A stretch of DNA of 64,000 nucleotides from Dyella sp. 2HG41-7 (GTDB lineage Bacteria > Pseudomonadota > Gammaproteobacteria > Xanthomonadales > Rhodanobacteraceae), in contig NZ_JAJEJV010000004.1 of the NCBI RefSeq assembly GCF_021390675.1, positions 1,240,001-1,304,000 of the forward strand. Reading direction: 5' to 3'. Below, one piece after another: positions 1-8,926 of the stretch; the stretch's first letter is position 1, and each line of letters opens with the position of its first letter. The notes beneath the pieces were generated by a model that saw only the letters and a program-made list of their open reading frames with translations, was not told the origin of the DNA and made no database searches. The position numbers and the translations under genes are program-made.

Positions 1-606
1 GCTGACACCTTCGACGATGGCATCGTCCATCCCCACCAGCAATTGCAGGCGATCGCCGAGCAACGCGCGAATGCCGGCGAAGCGACGTACGTCGCCGGAG
101 GATTCCTTCACGGCTTGCAGATTCGGGTATTTCGCCGCGAGCTCCGCGATGTGCGCGGGCGTGAAGTCGGTTTTGTACGCAACGGGATTGTTGTAAAGCA
201 TGCAAGGCAAATCGGTGGCTTCGATTACGGCGCGCACATGCGCGCCCATTTCGCGCCAGTCAGTGGAATACACGTACGGCGGCAACACCATCAATCCGCC
301 GCAACCGATGGCTTTCGCTTCCTTGGCCAAACGTACGGCTTCGCGCGTGGAGAGTGCGGCAATGCCGGGGATCACCGGTGCACGACCTTCCAGCGCGCTC
401 ACCAGTGTGCGCAATATCTCGAGCTTTTCCTCGAAGCTCAGCGTCGCCGCTTCGCCCAACGAACCCAGCGGCACGATGCCTCGGCAACCAGCATCGATCA
501 TCTGCTTTGCGTGTTTGGCGAGAAACGCGTGGTCGACCTGATCGTCGGCGGTAAAGGGCGTGGTGATGGCGGGCAGTACGCCGTGCCACATCGATGCGTT
601 GCTCAT
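1..606 (-). CDS. lhpC: DapA-family 1-pyrroline-4-hydroxy-2-carboxylate deaminase (partial, 3' end outside window)
   Basis: Minus-strand reading frame open from the ATG at 604-606 to the window edge, so the C-terminus is missing (202 codons visible). The protein begins MSNASMWHGVLPAITTPF and carries the dihydrodipicolinate-synthase family signatures GSLGEAATLS, a YNNP stretch and the Schiff-base lysine in LQAVKESSGD. In hydroxyproline catabolism this family deaminates 1-pyrroline-4-hydroxy-2-carboxylate to alpha-ketoglutarate semialdehyde in the cytoplasm. The ATG overlaps the stop of the preceding dehydrogenase gene by four bases (ATGA), so it is the last visible cistron of the operon. The lysine and family are visible; the exact substrate is inferred from the neighbours. 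A plain dihydrodipicolinate synthase is the alternative. Confidence 0.85.
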   Translation of the reverse strand, partial: MSNASMWHGVLPAITTPFTADDQVDHAFLAKHAKQMIDAGCRGIVPLGSLGEAATLSFEEKLEILRTLVSALEGRAPVIPGIAALSTREAVRLAKEAKAIGCGGLMVLPPYVYSTDWREMGAHVRAVIEATDLPCMLYNNPVAYKTDFTPAHIAELAAKYPNLQAVKESSGDVRRFAGIRALLGDRLQLLVGMDDAIVEGVS

Positions 607-1892
607 GCGATGAATCCTTGATGTTCGGATGGAGTAGGGAGGTCGCCCAATGTCGCAAGTCGGGCTGGAAACAAGGGTGGACGATGGCCGCTGCGCGCAA
701 AGCGACCGAGTTCGGCGAGCGCCGCGCCGCATACGCGTCCTTGGCAGGCGCCCATGCCGCAGCGCGTGGCGAGTTTGGCGCTGCGCGCGTCGGTGTAGTT
801 GTTTAGTGTTTGCAGCGATACGTCTTCGCAGCGGCAGATCAAGGTGTCTGGCGTCGCCAGATTGCGGATGCGTGGATCGAGCGCGAAGTGCGTGCGCAGT
901 GCGGTGGCGAAGGCGCGCGCGTGGCGGTGTTGCCGTTGCAACGATGCGTCGATCGTTGCGCCGGTTGCGGCCAAACCTGCGATACGGCCTTCCAACCATG
1001 CGGTGTCGCGTCCGCCGATGCCGCAAAGTTCGCCAGCCGCGTATACGTTGGCGATGCTGCTGCGTTGCATGGCGTCCACCGCGACATAGGGGTGCGCGCC
1101 TTCAAGCTTCAGCGCGCAACCGAGCATATGTGCGAGCTCCGTGTTTGGGATCAAGCCGTAGCCCACGGCGAGCTGATCGCACTCGATACGTTCAACGCCG
1201 TGCGGTCCGTCGACTTCAATCGTTTGCAGCGCGTCGTCGCCCATCGCGCGACGCACAGCGCATCCGTAGCGATACGGAACATCCGCCAATTGCGTGCGCA
1301 GAACGGCGGCTTGCACGGCTTTGCCAGGCCAGCGCCACAGCGTGCGCGCGAAATCGTGCACGGCTTTCGCGCCGGCTTGTTCGTAAATGCCCAGCACGCG
1401 CGCACCGTGTCGTTGCGCGGTTGCGGCGGCGGCCCAAAGCAGCGGACCGGCGCCGGCGATCACGACGCGACGTCCCGCAAGCGGCCAGCCTTGCTTCGCC
1501 AGCGCTTGCAAAGCGCCGGCGCCGGTGACGCCCGGCAACGTCCAGCCGGGGAATGGCAGTAGCAATTCGCGCGCGCCCGTCGCGAGGATCAATGCGTTAT
1601 ACGCGACGCGTCGCGCATTGTGCGTGTTCTGCAACAGGAGTTCGTCGCGCTCGGCGGCAATCACTTCAGTCTGCGGCATCCACGTCATGCTGGAATGCCG
1701 AAGCACGCGAGCAATGATGGATTGCGCGCGTCGAGGCCAGCCGTGTTCGCTGTCTTTGCGCCACACCTGACCGCCACCGTTTGCCTGCGCATCGATCCAG
1801 GCGACGCGTGCGCCGCGCGCCAGTGCTGCATCCGCTGCGGCTATGCCGGCCGGGCCGGCGCCGACGATGACAACGTCGTAGCGCTCAGTCAT
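603..1892 (-). CDS. lhpE: D-hydroxyproline dehydrogenase alpha subunit, FAD/[2Fe-2S] oxidoreductase
   Basis: The 429-aa protein starts with a Rossmann dinucleotide-binding motif (VVIVGAGPAGIAAA, residues about 7-20), has a second NAD/FAD fold near the middle (VVIAGAGPLL), and ends with a Bfd-like cysteine cluster (CRCED, then CGMGACQGRVC) that should bind a [2Fe-2S] centre. This is the architecture of the alpha subunits of octopine, nopaline and hydroxyproline dehydrogenases. It sits between the small ferredoxin-like subunit (8-nt overlap upstream) and the deaminase (4-nt overlap downstream), the gene order lhpA-B-F-E-C described for Pseudomonas. The role in oxidising cis-4-hydroxy-D-proline together with LhpB and LhpF follows from that context; the family assignment itself is firm. 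Confidence 0.85.
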   Translation of the reverse strand: MTERYDVVIVGAGPAGIAAADAALARGARVAWIDAQANGGGQVWRKDSEHGWPRRAQSIIARVLRHSSMTWMPQTEVIAAERDELLLQNTHNARRVAYNALILATGARELLLPFPGWTLPGVTGAGALQALAKQGWPLAGRRVVIAGAGPLLWAAAATAQRHGARVLGIYEQAGAKAVHDFARTLWRWPGKAVQAAVLRTQLADVPYRYGCAVRRAMGDDALQTIEVDGPHGVERIECDQLAVGYGLIPNTELAHMLGCALKLEGAHPYVAVDAMQRSSIANVYAAGELCGIGGRDTAWLEGRIAGLAATGATIDASLQRQHRHARAFATALRTHFALDPRIRNLATPDTLICRCEDVSLQTLNNYTDARSAKLATRCGMGACQGRVCGAALAELGRFARSGHRPPLFPARLATLGDLPTPSEHQGFIA

Positions 1893-2133
1893 CTGTCATC
1901 ACCTGCATCCCTTCTCGCACCGTCGCCATACACGCGCGTTGCTGAGCAATGCCGTCGATACGTACGCGGCATTCGAAACAAATACCCATGCCGCAAAACG
2001 GCGCACGCACTTGTCCGCTCACGGAACGTCGAAAAGGACGCTGCGCGCGGGCGATGGCCGCCGCCACGCTAATGCCGTTCGGAACGTCCAGCGCTTGTCC
2101 GTCGATCTCGATACGTATCAGCGCGGTATTCAT
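1885..2133 (-). CDS. lhpF: D-hydroxyproline dehydrogenase gamma subunit, small (2Fe-2S) protein
   Basis: An 82-aa protein starting [12 protein letters not shown]. It contains a plant-type ferredoxin cysteine pattern (CGMGICFEC, then RAC about 20 residues later), as in the small electron-transfer subunits of sarcosine, octopine and hydroxyproline dehydrogenases. A longer in-frame start exists upstream, but the ATG at 2131-2133 overlaps the stop of the preceding FAD subunit (ATGA at 2130-2133) and gives the normal family length, so it is preferred. Its own stop overlaps lhpE by 8 nt. It should be cytoplasmic or associated with the inner face of the membrane as part of the heteromeric dehydrogenase. 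Confidence 0.85.
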   Translation of the reverse strand: MNTALIRIEIDGQALDVPNGISVAAAIARAQRPFRRSVSGQVRAPFCGMGICFECRVRIDGIAQQRACMATVREGMQVMTDD

Positions 2134-3227
2134 GCGGCGACTCGTGCAGGATCGTAAGGTTTCGGATCGATCGCTGTCGCACGCCCGAGGAATTGATCGA
2201 TCACTAATCGCGCGCTGCCCAACGAGGTGGTGATGCCAAGACCTTCGTGACCGGCGGCCACCCACACATGCGATTGATCCGGCACGCGCCCGAGATAAGG
2301 TAGACCGTCCGCGCTCACCGGTCGAAAGCCGGTCCAGATGCGGATCGCATCGAGTTGGCGCAGCGCAGGCAAATAGTGGAACGTGCGTTCCAGCATGCGT
2401 CGCACCATCGACATCGAAACATCAGGCGACTCGCTGCTGTATTCGCGCGACGAGCCGATAAGAATCTGCCCCGTCGGCCGTGGTTGCACGTTGAATGCGA
2501 CACTGCTGTCCGCATCGCCGTGCGCGCTGTCCGCGTAACCGAGTTCCAAAAGTTGATGACGCACTACGTTTGGATAGCGATCGGTGATCACCAAATGACC
2601 TTTGCGTGCGCGCATCGGTAACTGAGGCAATAGCTGCGGCAGCGCACAGCCGGTCGCCACGATTACCGAACCGTGGAGTTGCGTTTGATCGGCCAATTGC
2701 ACGCCCTGATTCGTGATGGCCGTGACGCGCGTGTCGTACAACTCGGCGCCGCGCGCGCGTGCACGCTGCAATAGATGCCGCGCCATGGCGGGCGGGTAAA
2801 CGACGGCTTCGCGCGGCACACGCATGCCGCCGAATAGACCAGGGCATAGCGCAGGTTCGAGGCGATAGAGTTGCTTGCGGTCGATCAACTCGGCATGCAC
2901 GCCGACCGCCGCGAGTCGCGCGATTTTCGCCGGAATATGCGCGAATTCGGCTTCGCTTCCGGCTACCCACAACGTTCCGCAGCGGCTGTATTCGAGTTGC
3001 TCGACGTCGGTAAACGCTTCCCACAAATTGAGCGAATAGTTCGCGAGCGCAAGTTCCGCCGGATCGTCGTCCATCGCCACCAAATGACCCATCGCCGCCG
3101 CCGTGGCGCCGCCGCCAATCGGACCGGGTTCGACAATCGCGACGCGCAGCCCTTGTTCGCTCGCGTAATCCGCGCACGCTGTGCCGACAATGCCGCCGCC
3201 GACAATGATGAGGTCGTAGCTTTTCAC
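2130..3227 (-). CDS. lhpB: D-hydroxyproline dehydrogenase beta subunit, DadA-like FAD-dependent oxidoreductase
   Basis: A 365-aa FAD oxidoreductase with the N-terminal motif [20 protein letters not shown] and a C-terminal FAD-binding stretch ([14 protein letters not shown], then [12 protein letters not shown]) typical of the DadA/glycine-oxidase fold. The start is taken as GTG at 3225-3227, which overlaps the epimerase stop (GTGA) and leaves the Rossmann motif four residues from the N-terminus; the upstream open frame lacks family resemblance. It probably holds the active site that oxidises cis-4-hydroxy-D-proline to 1-pyrroline-4-hydroxy-2-carboxylate, passing electrons to LhpF/LhpE. A generic D-amino-acid dehydrogenase is the alternative, but the operon argues for hydroxyproline. 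Confidence 0.85.
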   Translation of the reverse strand: MKSYDLIIVGGGIVGTACADYASEQGLRVAIVEPGPIGGGATAAAMGHLVAMDDDPAELALANYSLNLWEAFTDVEQLEYSRCGTLWVAGSEAEFAHIPAKIARLAAVGVHAELIDRKQLYRLEPALCPGLFGGMRVPREAVVYPPAMARHLLQRARARGAELYDTRVTAITNQGVQLADQTQLHGSVIVATGCALPQLLPQLPMRARKGHLVITDRYPNVVRHQLLELGYADSAHGDADSSVAFNVQPRPTGQILIGSSREYSSESPDVSMSMVRRMLERTFHYLPALRQLDAIRIWTGFRPVSADGLPYLGRVPDQSHVWVAAGHEGLGITTSLGSARLVIDQFLGRATAIDPKPYDPARVAA

Positions 3228-4168
3228 GCCGCGCCGATACCCCAAGCCAGCGGATCGTGCGCGTCGTCGATCAGCAGTTCGCCTTGCGCGGTGATATGTG
3301 CGCTGCCGGTGATGCGTGGCAGTACGCCGCGCGTGCCGGGCGTGTATTGCGCTTCGAACACGCTGTCGAGAATGCCGGCCTGACGCCACACCTGATGCGG
3401 CGCGAGTTTGCCGTCGGCGGCGAGGCAAGCCACCTTTGCGCTGGTGCCGGTGCCGCAGGGTGAGCGGTCGTAGGCCAACCCGGGACACAACACGAAGTTG
3501 CGCCCATCCGCGTCGGCTTGCGTAGAAGGCGCGTTGATTTCGATATGGTCGATCTCGCCGTCATCGGCGCCGCGAATATTGGCGGCTTCCAGTGCAACGC
3601 GAATCGCTTCGGTGTATTGCGTCAATGCGCGTTGGTTGGCGAGCGTGAGCGGGAGTGGTGTGTCGTTGGTGATAAAGAACCAATTGCCACCCCACGCGAT
3701 ATCGCCTTTTACTTTGCCGTAACCCGGGACATCCAGCGTCACATCTTTCGCGTGCCGGTAGCTTTCTACGTTGTCGATGGATACGTGGCCATCGGCATGC
3801 AATTCGATGCCCACCATACCGACGGGCGTTTCCAGACGATGCCGGCCCGGCGCGATACGACCCAGATGATGCAGGGTGCGGATCAAGCCGATGGTGCCGT
3901 GTCCGCACATGCCCAGGTAACTTACGTTGTTGAAGTAGATCACGCCGGCGCATGCCGACGGATCGGTGGGCGGCAACAACAGCGCGCCGACCATGGTGTC
4001 CGATCCGCGTGGTTCGCAGGCAATGGCTTGACGCCAGCGATCGTAGCGTTCGCGGAATACTTGGCGGCGTTCGGCCATCGTGCCGTTGCCAAGGTCGGGA
4101 AAGCCCGCGAGCACGACGCGTGTCGGTTCGCCGCCGGTATGGGAATCGATAAAGTCGATGGTATGCAT
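3224..4168 (-). CDS. lhpA: 4-hydroxyproline 2-epimerase (proline racemase family)
   Basis: The 314-aa protein is a full-length proline-racemase fold. It carries both catalytic cysteines, Cys88 in MCGHGTIG and Cys238 in SPCGTGTS, the pair that acts as acid/base in proline racemase and hydroxyproline epimerase rather than the Ser/Thr variants of dehydratases. It should interconvert trans-4-hydroxy-L-proline and cis-4-hydroxy-D-proline in the cytoplasm, the entry step for the dehydrogenase encoded next. It is the first gene of the operon. An AAGGAAG sequence lies about ten bases before the ATG. The divergent regulator lies 205 bp away. Confidence 0.92.
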   Translation of the reverse strand: MHTIDFIDSHTGGEPTRVVLAGFPDLGNGTMAERRQVFRERYDRWRQAIACEPRGSDTMVGALLLPPTDPSACAGVIYFNNVSYLGMCGHGTIGLIRTLHHLGRIAPGRHRLETPVGMVGIELHADGHVSIDNVESYRHAKDVTLDVPGYGKVKGDIAWGGNWFFITNDTPLPLTLANQRALTQYTEAIRVALEAANIRGADDGEIDHIEINAPSTQADADGRNFVLCPGLAYDRSPCGTGTSAKVACLAADGKLAPHQVWRQAGILDSVFEAQYTPGTRGVLPRITGSAHITAQGELLIDDAHDPLAWGIGAA

Positions 4169-4249
4169 CCGGCCATCTTCTTCCTTGCGGGCAGCGAGCG
4201 TCTAGAAAAGCTTCTGGACCTTGAATGCGGAATTCGGCATAGTCGAACG

Positions 4250-4278
4250 CGTGCGCATGTAAGAGTTTCATGCGCGCG
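4250..4278. promoter_or_regulatory. Dyad between lhpA and its divergent regulator, candidate operator
   Basis: Two 10-base arms, cgtgcgcatg (4250-4259) and catgcgcgcg (4269-4278), form an inverted repeat with one mismatch around a 9-nt spacer. It is the clearest dyad in the 205-bp divergent intergenic region. Its centre lies about 95 bp upstream of lhpA and about 110 bp upstream of the regulator, a plausible place for an AraC-type activator site. The function is inferred from position only. Confidence 0.35.
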
Positions 4279-4373
4279 CCATCGTGGCAAAAGAGGTTTT
4301 GTTGCAGTAAAAATGGCTTGGTTCGAAATTTCCGGGGGGGGGTTCGCCGCGTTGCGTTGCAGCATTTCATCCT

Positions 4374-5090
4374 ATGAAGATTTCAGCCGATGAATTGGAA
4401 CCCCTGTTCGATGCATTGCCGGACGTGGTGTTCTTCGTCAAAGACACGGCCGGCCGTTATACGCACGCCAATCTCACGCTGCTGCGTCGACTCGGGTTGA
4501 AGCAGCGCAGCGACATCATCGGCAAATCCGTCACCGAGCTTTTTCCAGCCACCATGGGCGGCTCCTACGCGGCGCAAGATGGGCGCGTGCTGATGGGCGA
4601 AACCATCGAAAACCAGCTTGAGGTACATATTTTCGCCAACCGCGTTCCCGGTTGGTGCCTCACCTGCAAACGACCATTGCGCTCGCGCGGAAAAATCCAG
4701 GGATTGATCGGCATCTCGCGCGATCTGGGTATTCCCGATGGTAAGCATCCGACGTACGACCGCTTGAAGCGCGTGCTGACGCATATGCAGGGGAATTACG
4801 CCGAAGGCATTCGCGTGCAGGCGCTGGCGGAATTGGCCGGTCTCTCGATTGCACAATTGGAAAGGCATTTTCGTCGCGTATTCCAGCTCACGCCGCAGCA
4901 AGTGCTAACCAAGCTGCGTATTGAAGCGGCGATGCGCTTGTTGCGTACGGACGAAACGGTTGCATCCATCGGCATGGCGTGTGGCTTTGGGGATCAAAGC
5001 GCTTTCGCGCGCCAGTTCAAGGCCACGGTGGGCATGTCGCCGCGCGTGTATCGAACCATGGTCAGCGCGAACGACGCGAATAGGCCATAG
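4374..5090 (+). CDS. lhpR: PAS-AraC family transcriptional regulator, likely activator of the hydroxyproline operon
   Basis: A 238-aa protein with an N-terminal PAS domain (residues about 1-120; LPDVVFFVKDTAGRYTHAN) and a C-terminal AraC/XylS double helix-turn-helix (about 130-235) with the conserved ACGFGDQSAFARQFK and GMSPRVYR segments. PAS sensors fused to AraC DNA-binding domains are common regulators of hydroxyproline clusters, and LhpR of Pseudomonas is AraC-family. It is transcribed divergently from lhpA, the usual layout of a pathway-specific activator. No good ribosome-binding site precedes the ATG. A run of nine G residues (4334-4342) lies 31 bp upstream. The ligand is unknown; an intermediate of hydroxyproline breakdown is the natural guess. 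Confidence 0.8.
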   Translation: MKISADELEPLFDALPDVVFFVKDTAGRYTHANLTLLRRLGLKQRSDIIGKSVTELFPATMGGSYAAQDGRVLMGETIENQLEVHIFANRVPGWCLTCKRPLRSRGKIQGLIGISRDLGIPDGKHPTYDRLKRVLTHMQGNYAEGIRVQALAELAGLSIAQLERHFRRVFQLTPQQVLTKLRIEAAMRLLRTDETVASIGMACGFGDQSAFARQFKATVGMSPRVYRTMVSANDANRP

Positions 5091-5600
5091 ACGCTCGAAG
5101 GCTGTCGCAGGATTTCGCGACGGCCAATTTCCTCTGTCGTTACGGGGCCTCCCTCCAGCCATGAAAGGCGACGTTTCGTACCGCGAGGTCGATTTGGCTT
5201 GGCCTACGGCCCGATTTGTGCTTGTCTAGCAGACCCTGGCTGCTGCAGAACGGATGACGAGACGTGCTGTTCCTGAAACATTTCCAGCGCAGTAACCCGT
5301 TTTGGCGCGCGTGATGCGGGCGTGGGTGGCCGTGCGATGAGCCAGTCGACGGTGACGCAACGGGTCTATTTGTGTGCCCCGGCGGCATTTCGCGGTCGGC
5401 GAGAGGGTCGTGCGCCGACGCGCACTCACGAAAAGATTCTGATGGTCGATCCGCATGGGTGGGCCAAGCATCGTCGTATCTCGCAACGGTCTCGACCCGA
5501 TGTCGGCATAGGCGACTTCGTCAATATCGGAGGCGCGCTGACCGTACTTCCGTCATGGCAAGCGAAGCTTCCTATCGATGCGGCTGGCGTGTTGCTCTCC
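5091..5600. other. Intergenic stretch with no recognised gene
   Basis: About 510 bp between the AraC-type regulator and the chosen start of the transglycosylase-like gene. The second half is an upstream in-frame extension of that gene (open from 5322), but its translation is Arg-rich and does not look like a secreted or membrane N-terminus. No tRNA, clear terminator or conserved motif was recognised. Confidence 0.5.
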
Positions 5601-6473
5601 ATGAAAGAGCAGGCGCGGATGTATCGCACCCCGATCATCGGCGGTGTCGGCTTGGTTGCAGGAACTGCGGCCGTGATGATGAGCGTGCACATGTGGCACA
5701 CGAATCAGAAGATTTCGGCTTCGACGCAAACGGTTGACGTTGCGACACGCGTTATCGCAAGTGCGCCCGTGCAACCCGTTACGGCAACGACGACAACGCA
5801 TTCGACGATGCGTCAACAAGCGCCGGTCCTCGCGCACGTCGCAACCAAGCCATTACCTAAAACCACGTTGGGGCTAGCCGACGACGGAACCATTATTGTC
5901 GTCGCGCCGCCGCGCGCGAACTACGCGGCCGGATTTGATCTGGATATCACCTCGCGCTCTAGCCTATGGTCCAAAGCCGGTGCGCGTTATCGCATCGATC
6001 CGTTGCTGATCTATGCGGTGGCCTTGGTGGAAACGCGCGGCACGCAGCCCGACGGCTCTGTTGCTCCGAGTCCGTGGATCGTGCGCATCAACGGACGCTT
6101 GCATAGCGGCACGCGTGCGGAAACCGAACATGCGATCGAGTTGGCCCATTTGCTTGCGGCGCCGGTGCAGGACGTGGGCATCATGCAGGTGTATTACCCG
6201 ATGCATCGCGACATCGAGCCCGATCCGATCGCATTGCTCAATCCGGCGCGCAATATCGAAATTGGTACGCAGCTCTTGCACAAGGCGATGCACGAAAGCA
6301 CCGATCCAGTGCTGCGTATCGGCTACTACCACAGCCACGACGTGACGCTGGCGCGCGGTTATGGTCAGCAGGTGCTGGACGTGTATCGCGAATTGAAAAC
6401 GGCGACGGGAAGGTCGTCGTCGAGCGCGGTGGCTTTCGCGTCGAAATCCGGTTCGTCGCACGTAGGCAGCTAA
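5601..6473 (+). CDS. Transglycosylase SLT-domain-like protein, membrane anchored
   Basis: About 290 aa from the ATG at 5601. A hydrophobic segment (residues about 10-32, IIGGVGLVAGTAAVMM) should anchor the protein in the inner membrane, followed by a Thr-rich linker. The C-terminal part (about 120-265) resembles lytic transglycosylase SLT domains: a candidate catalytic Glu in AVALVETRG, the DVGIMQVYY motif corresponding to the GxMQ motif, and NPARNIEIGTQLL. Such domains cleave peptidoglycan strands, often to let secretion or conjugation machinery pass. The frame is open upstream to 5322 and the true start is not settled; 5601 and 5622 are both possible. The role here is unknown because the neighbours are housekeeping genes. 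Confidence 0.7.
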   Translation: MKEQARMYRTPIIGGVGLVAGTAAVMMSVHMWHTNQKISASTQTVDVATRVIASAPVQPVTATTTTHSTMRQQAPVLAHVATKPLPKTTLGLADDGTIIVVAPPRANYAAGFDLDITSRSSLWSKAGARYRIDPLLIYAVALVETRGTQPDGSVAPSPWIVRINGRLHSGTRAETEHAIELAHLLAAPVQDVGIMQVYYPMHRDIEPDPIALLNPARNIEIGTQLLHKAMHESTDPVLRIGYYHSHDVTLARGYGQQVLDVYRELKTATGRSSSSAVAFASKSGSSHVGS

Positions 6474-6482
6474 GACGCCGAG

Positions 6483-6512
6483 CCTTTCCCCTCCGCCCGG
6501 CGAGAGGAAAGG
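6483..6512 (+). terminator. Hairpin downstream of the transglycosylase-like gene
   Basis: Arms cctttcccctc (6483-6493) and gagaggaaagg (6502-6512) pair with one mismatch around an 8-nt loop, ten bases after the stop codon. There is no T-run, so intrinsic termination is uncertain. Confidence 0.4.
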
Positions 6513-6583
6513 GCGCAGCCCGCGCCTGACGGGGCGGCGCAGGCCCGCTACACTGCCCACCTTTGATCTTTGCCGATTGAGCC

Positions 6584-7480
6584 ATGTCGCAGCCCTTTGT
6601 CGTGCATTTCAACTCCGTGGCCATCCATCTGGGCCCGATCCAGGTCCACTGGTACGGGCTGATGTATCTGTTCGGGTTTATGGGTGGCTGGGCGCTGGGT
6701 GAATATCGCCGCCGGCGCGGGCGCCTGCCGGTGACCAGCGACGCGCTGGGCGATCTGGTGTTTTACGAAATGATGGGCGTGATTCTGGGCGGCCGCATTT
6801 GGTACATGCTGTTCTATTACGCCGGTGGCCCGCGCTGGATCTGGACCGAGCCGCTCGCGCTGTTTCGCGTGTGGGATGGCGGCATGAGTTTCCACGGTGG
6901 CTTGATCGGCGTGTTGGTGGCGGGCCTGTGGTGGTCGCGTCGGCACAAGCTGCATTTCTTCGACGTGGTGGATTTCGTTGCGCCGCTCGTGCCGGTCGGT
7001 TTGGGTTTAGGACGTCTGGGCAATTTCATCAACGGCGAACTGTGGGGAAAACCTGGCGACGTGCTGTGGGCGATGATTTTCCCCAACGCGCACGATGAAG
7101 ATGCGGCGATGGCGGCGAACGATCCGCACCTCGCGCAGCTCATGCAGCAATTCAACGGTTTGCCGCGGCATCCGTCGCAGCTGTACGAACTGGCGCTGGA
7201 AGGCGTGGTGATGTTCACGGTGTTGTGGGTGGTGTCGTTGAAGCCGCGTCCGCGCTATTTGATTTCGGGATTGTTCGCGCTGATGTACGGCTGCTTCCGT
7301 TTTGCGGTGGAGTTTGTTCGCGTGCCGGACGCGCAGCTGGGCTATCTCGCGTGGGGCTGGTTGACCATGGGGCAGATTCAATCGGTGCCGCTGATCGTGG
7401 TGGGGTTGTGGCTGCTGTGGATGTCGCGCAACGCGCCGACCTTGCCGTTGGCTAGCCCCGCGCCTGTGCAGAAGGCGTAA
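6584..7480 (+). CDS. lgt: Prolipoprotein diacylglyceryl transferase
   Basis: A 298-aa polytopic inner-membrane protein with the Lgt hallmarks: [11 protein letters not shown] near the N-terminus, the signature [16 protein letters not shown] in the middle, and RHPSQLYEL before the last membrane segments. It transfers diacylglycerol from phosphatidylglycerol to the lipobox cysteine of prolipoproteins. The length is normal. It is followed after 10 bp by thyA, the same lgt-thyA order found in many Proteobacteria, so the two are probably co-transcribed. Confidence 0.96.
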   Translation: MSQPFVVHFNSVAIHLGPIQVHWYGLMYLFGFMGGWALGEYRRRRGRLPVTSDALGDLVFYEMMGVILGGRIWYMLFYYAGGPRWIWTEPLALFRVWDGGMSFHGGLIGVLVAGLWWSRRHKLHFFDVVDFVAPLVPVGLGLGRLGNFINGELWGKPGDVLWAMIFPNAHDEDAAMAANDPHLAQLMQQFNGLPRHPSQLYELALEGVVMFTVLWVVSLKPRPRYLISGLFALMYGCFRFAVEFVRVPDAQLGYLAWGWLTMGQIQSVPLIVVGLWLLWMSRNAPTLPLASPAPVQKA

Positions 7481-7490
7481 ACTTAAGCGC

Positions 7491-8285
7491 ATGCACGCCT
7501 ATCTCGACCTGCTTCGTCATGTGCTGGAACTCGGCACGGAAAAAACCGATCGCACCGGCACCGGCACGCGCAGCGTGTTCGGTTGGCAGATGCGTTTCGA
7601 TCTCAACGAAGGCTTTCCGCTCGTCACCACCAAGAAGCTGCATTTGAAATCGATCGTGCATGAGCTGATCTGGTTTCTGCAGGGCGACACCAACATCGCG
7701 TATTTGAAAGAACACGGCGTCAGCATCTGGGACGAGTGGGCCGACGCGAACGGCGATCTTGGTCCGGTGTACGGCAAGCAATGGCGTGCATGGCCGACGG
7801 CGGACGGACACGTGGTGGATCAAATCCGCTGGGTGGTCGAGGAAATCAAACGCAATCCGGATTCGCGTCGGTTGATCGTCAGCGCGTGGAATGTCGGTGA
7901 ATTGCCGAAGATGGCCTTGATGCCATGCCACGCGTTGTTCCAGTTTTACGTCGCCGACGGAAAGCTCAGTTGCCAGCTGTATCAGCGGTCTGGCGATATT
8001 TTTCTCGGCGTGCCGTTCAACATCGCCAGCTATGCGTTGTTGACGCATATGATCGCGCAGGTGTGCGGACTGGGTGTCGGCGATTTCGTGCATACGCTGG
8101 GCGATGCGCATCTGTACAACAATCACCTCGAGCAGGCCCGTCTGCAGCTGACGCGCGAGCCGCGCCCGCGACCGCGCCTTAAGCTGAATCCGCACGTCGA
8201 CTCGGTTTTCGATTTCCGGTTCGAGGACGTAGTGATCGAGGATTACCACCCGCATCCCGCGATTAAGGCGCCCGTGGCCGTCTAG
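7491..8285 (+). CDS. thyA: Thymidylate synthase
   Basis: 264 aa, the same length as the E. coli enzyme. The catalytic cysteine is Cys146 in [10 protein letters not shown]. The DRTGTGT phosphate-binding loop is at residues 20-26, and the folate-binding segments [20 protein letters not shown] and HLYNNH are intact. It makes dTMP from dUMP using methylenetetrahydrofolate and is cytoplasmic. It lies 10 bp after lgt and upstream of folA, which recycles the dihydrofolate it produces. Confidence 0.97.
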   Translation: MHAYLDLLRHVLELGTEKTDRTGTGTRSVFGWQMRFDLNEGFPLVTTKKLHLKSIVHELIWFLQGDTNIAYLKEHGVSIWDEWADANGDLGPVYGKQWRAWPTADGHVVDQIRWVVEEIKRNPDSRRLIVSAWNVGELPKMALMPCHALFQFYVADGKLSCQLYQRSGDIFLGVPFNIASYALLTHMIAQVCGLGVGDFVHTLGDAHLYNNHLEQARLQLTREPRPRPRLKLNPHVDSVFDFRFEDVVIEDYHPHPAIKAPVAV

Positions 8286-8354
8286 ACGTTTGTGACAACG
8301 CCCTCCGCCGCAAAACGGGTGGTTACCATGCACTCGGTTGTCGTCGTGAGACGC

Positions 8355-8360
8355 TATAAT
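8355..8360 (+). promoter_or_regulatory. TATAAT -10 element, candidate folA promoter
   Basis: A perfect TATAAT lies in the 143-bp gap between thyA and folA, about 70 bp before the folA start. No well-spaced -35 box was found (TTGTCG at 8338 leaves only 11 bp), so promoter activity is tentative. Confidence 0.4.
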
Positions 8361-8428
8361 GGCCGGTCGGATGGCGAAGCGCTCAGCCTGGCCACCCGTT
8401 CAACCTAACGTGATTCCTTGGAGCTTCC

Positions 8429-8917
8429 ATGGCCATTTCGCTGATCGCCGCCCTCGACGAGAACTTCGCAATCGGTCGCAAGGGCCAGCTCCCCTGGCAT
8501 CTGCCGGATGACTTGAAGTGGTTCAAGGAATTGACCGTCGGCAAGCACGTCTTGATGGGCTACAACACCGCGGTGTCGATCGGCCGCCCGCTGCCGGACC
8601 GCACGAACATGGTGCTGTCGCGTCGTCATGAGGCGCCGTTCCCCGGTCAGGTGACGGTCCGCTCGATCGAAGAAGCGCGTGCGCGCAGCGATGGCGCCGG
8701 CCTGATCGTGATCGGCGGTGGCAAGGTCTATCACGAAGCGCTGCCGATGGCTCAACGCCTCTACCTCACCTGGGTCAGCGCCGCGGTCGACGGGGCGGAC
8801 ACGTTCTTTCCGGGCATCCATTTCAGCGACTGGGTCGAAGTGAAGCGCACGCATCACAAGAAAGATGCGAACCATAGCTTCGATTTCGACATGGTCGAGT
8901 ACATCCGCAACAGCTGA
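8429..8917 (+). CDS. folA: Dihydrofolate reductase
   Basis: 162 aa with the chromosomal type I DHFR pattern: ISLIAALDENFAIG at the N-terminus, LPWHLPDDLKWFK containing Asp28 (equivalent to E. coli Asp27), and the GGGKVYHEAL cofactor-binding segment near residue 93. It reduces dihydrofolate to tetrahydrofolate with NADPH. A ggagcttcc sequence precedes the ATG. It follows thyA, the enzyme that oxidises the folate cofactor, and is followed after 9 bp by the Nudix-ThiE fusion. Confidence 0.96.
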   Translation: MAISLIAALDENFAIGRKGQLPWHLPDDLKWFKELTVGKHVLMGYNTAVSIGRPLPDRTNMVLSRRHEAPFPGQVTVRSIEEARARSDGAGLIVIGGGKVYHEALPMAQRLYLTWVSAAVDGADTFFPGIHFSDWVEVKRTHHKKDANHSFDFDMVEYIRNS

Positions 8918-8926
8918 TCGCCACCT

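Noticed and set aside
5322-5600. An N-terminal extension of the transglycosylase-like protein
   Set aside because: Arg-rich and unlike a membrane or secreted N-terminus; the hydrophobic anchor begins just after the ATG at 5601. The start remains uncertain.
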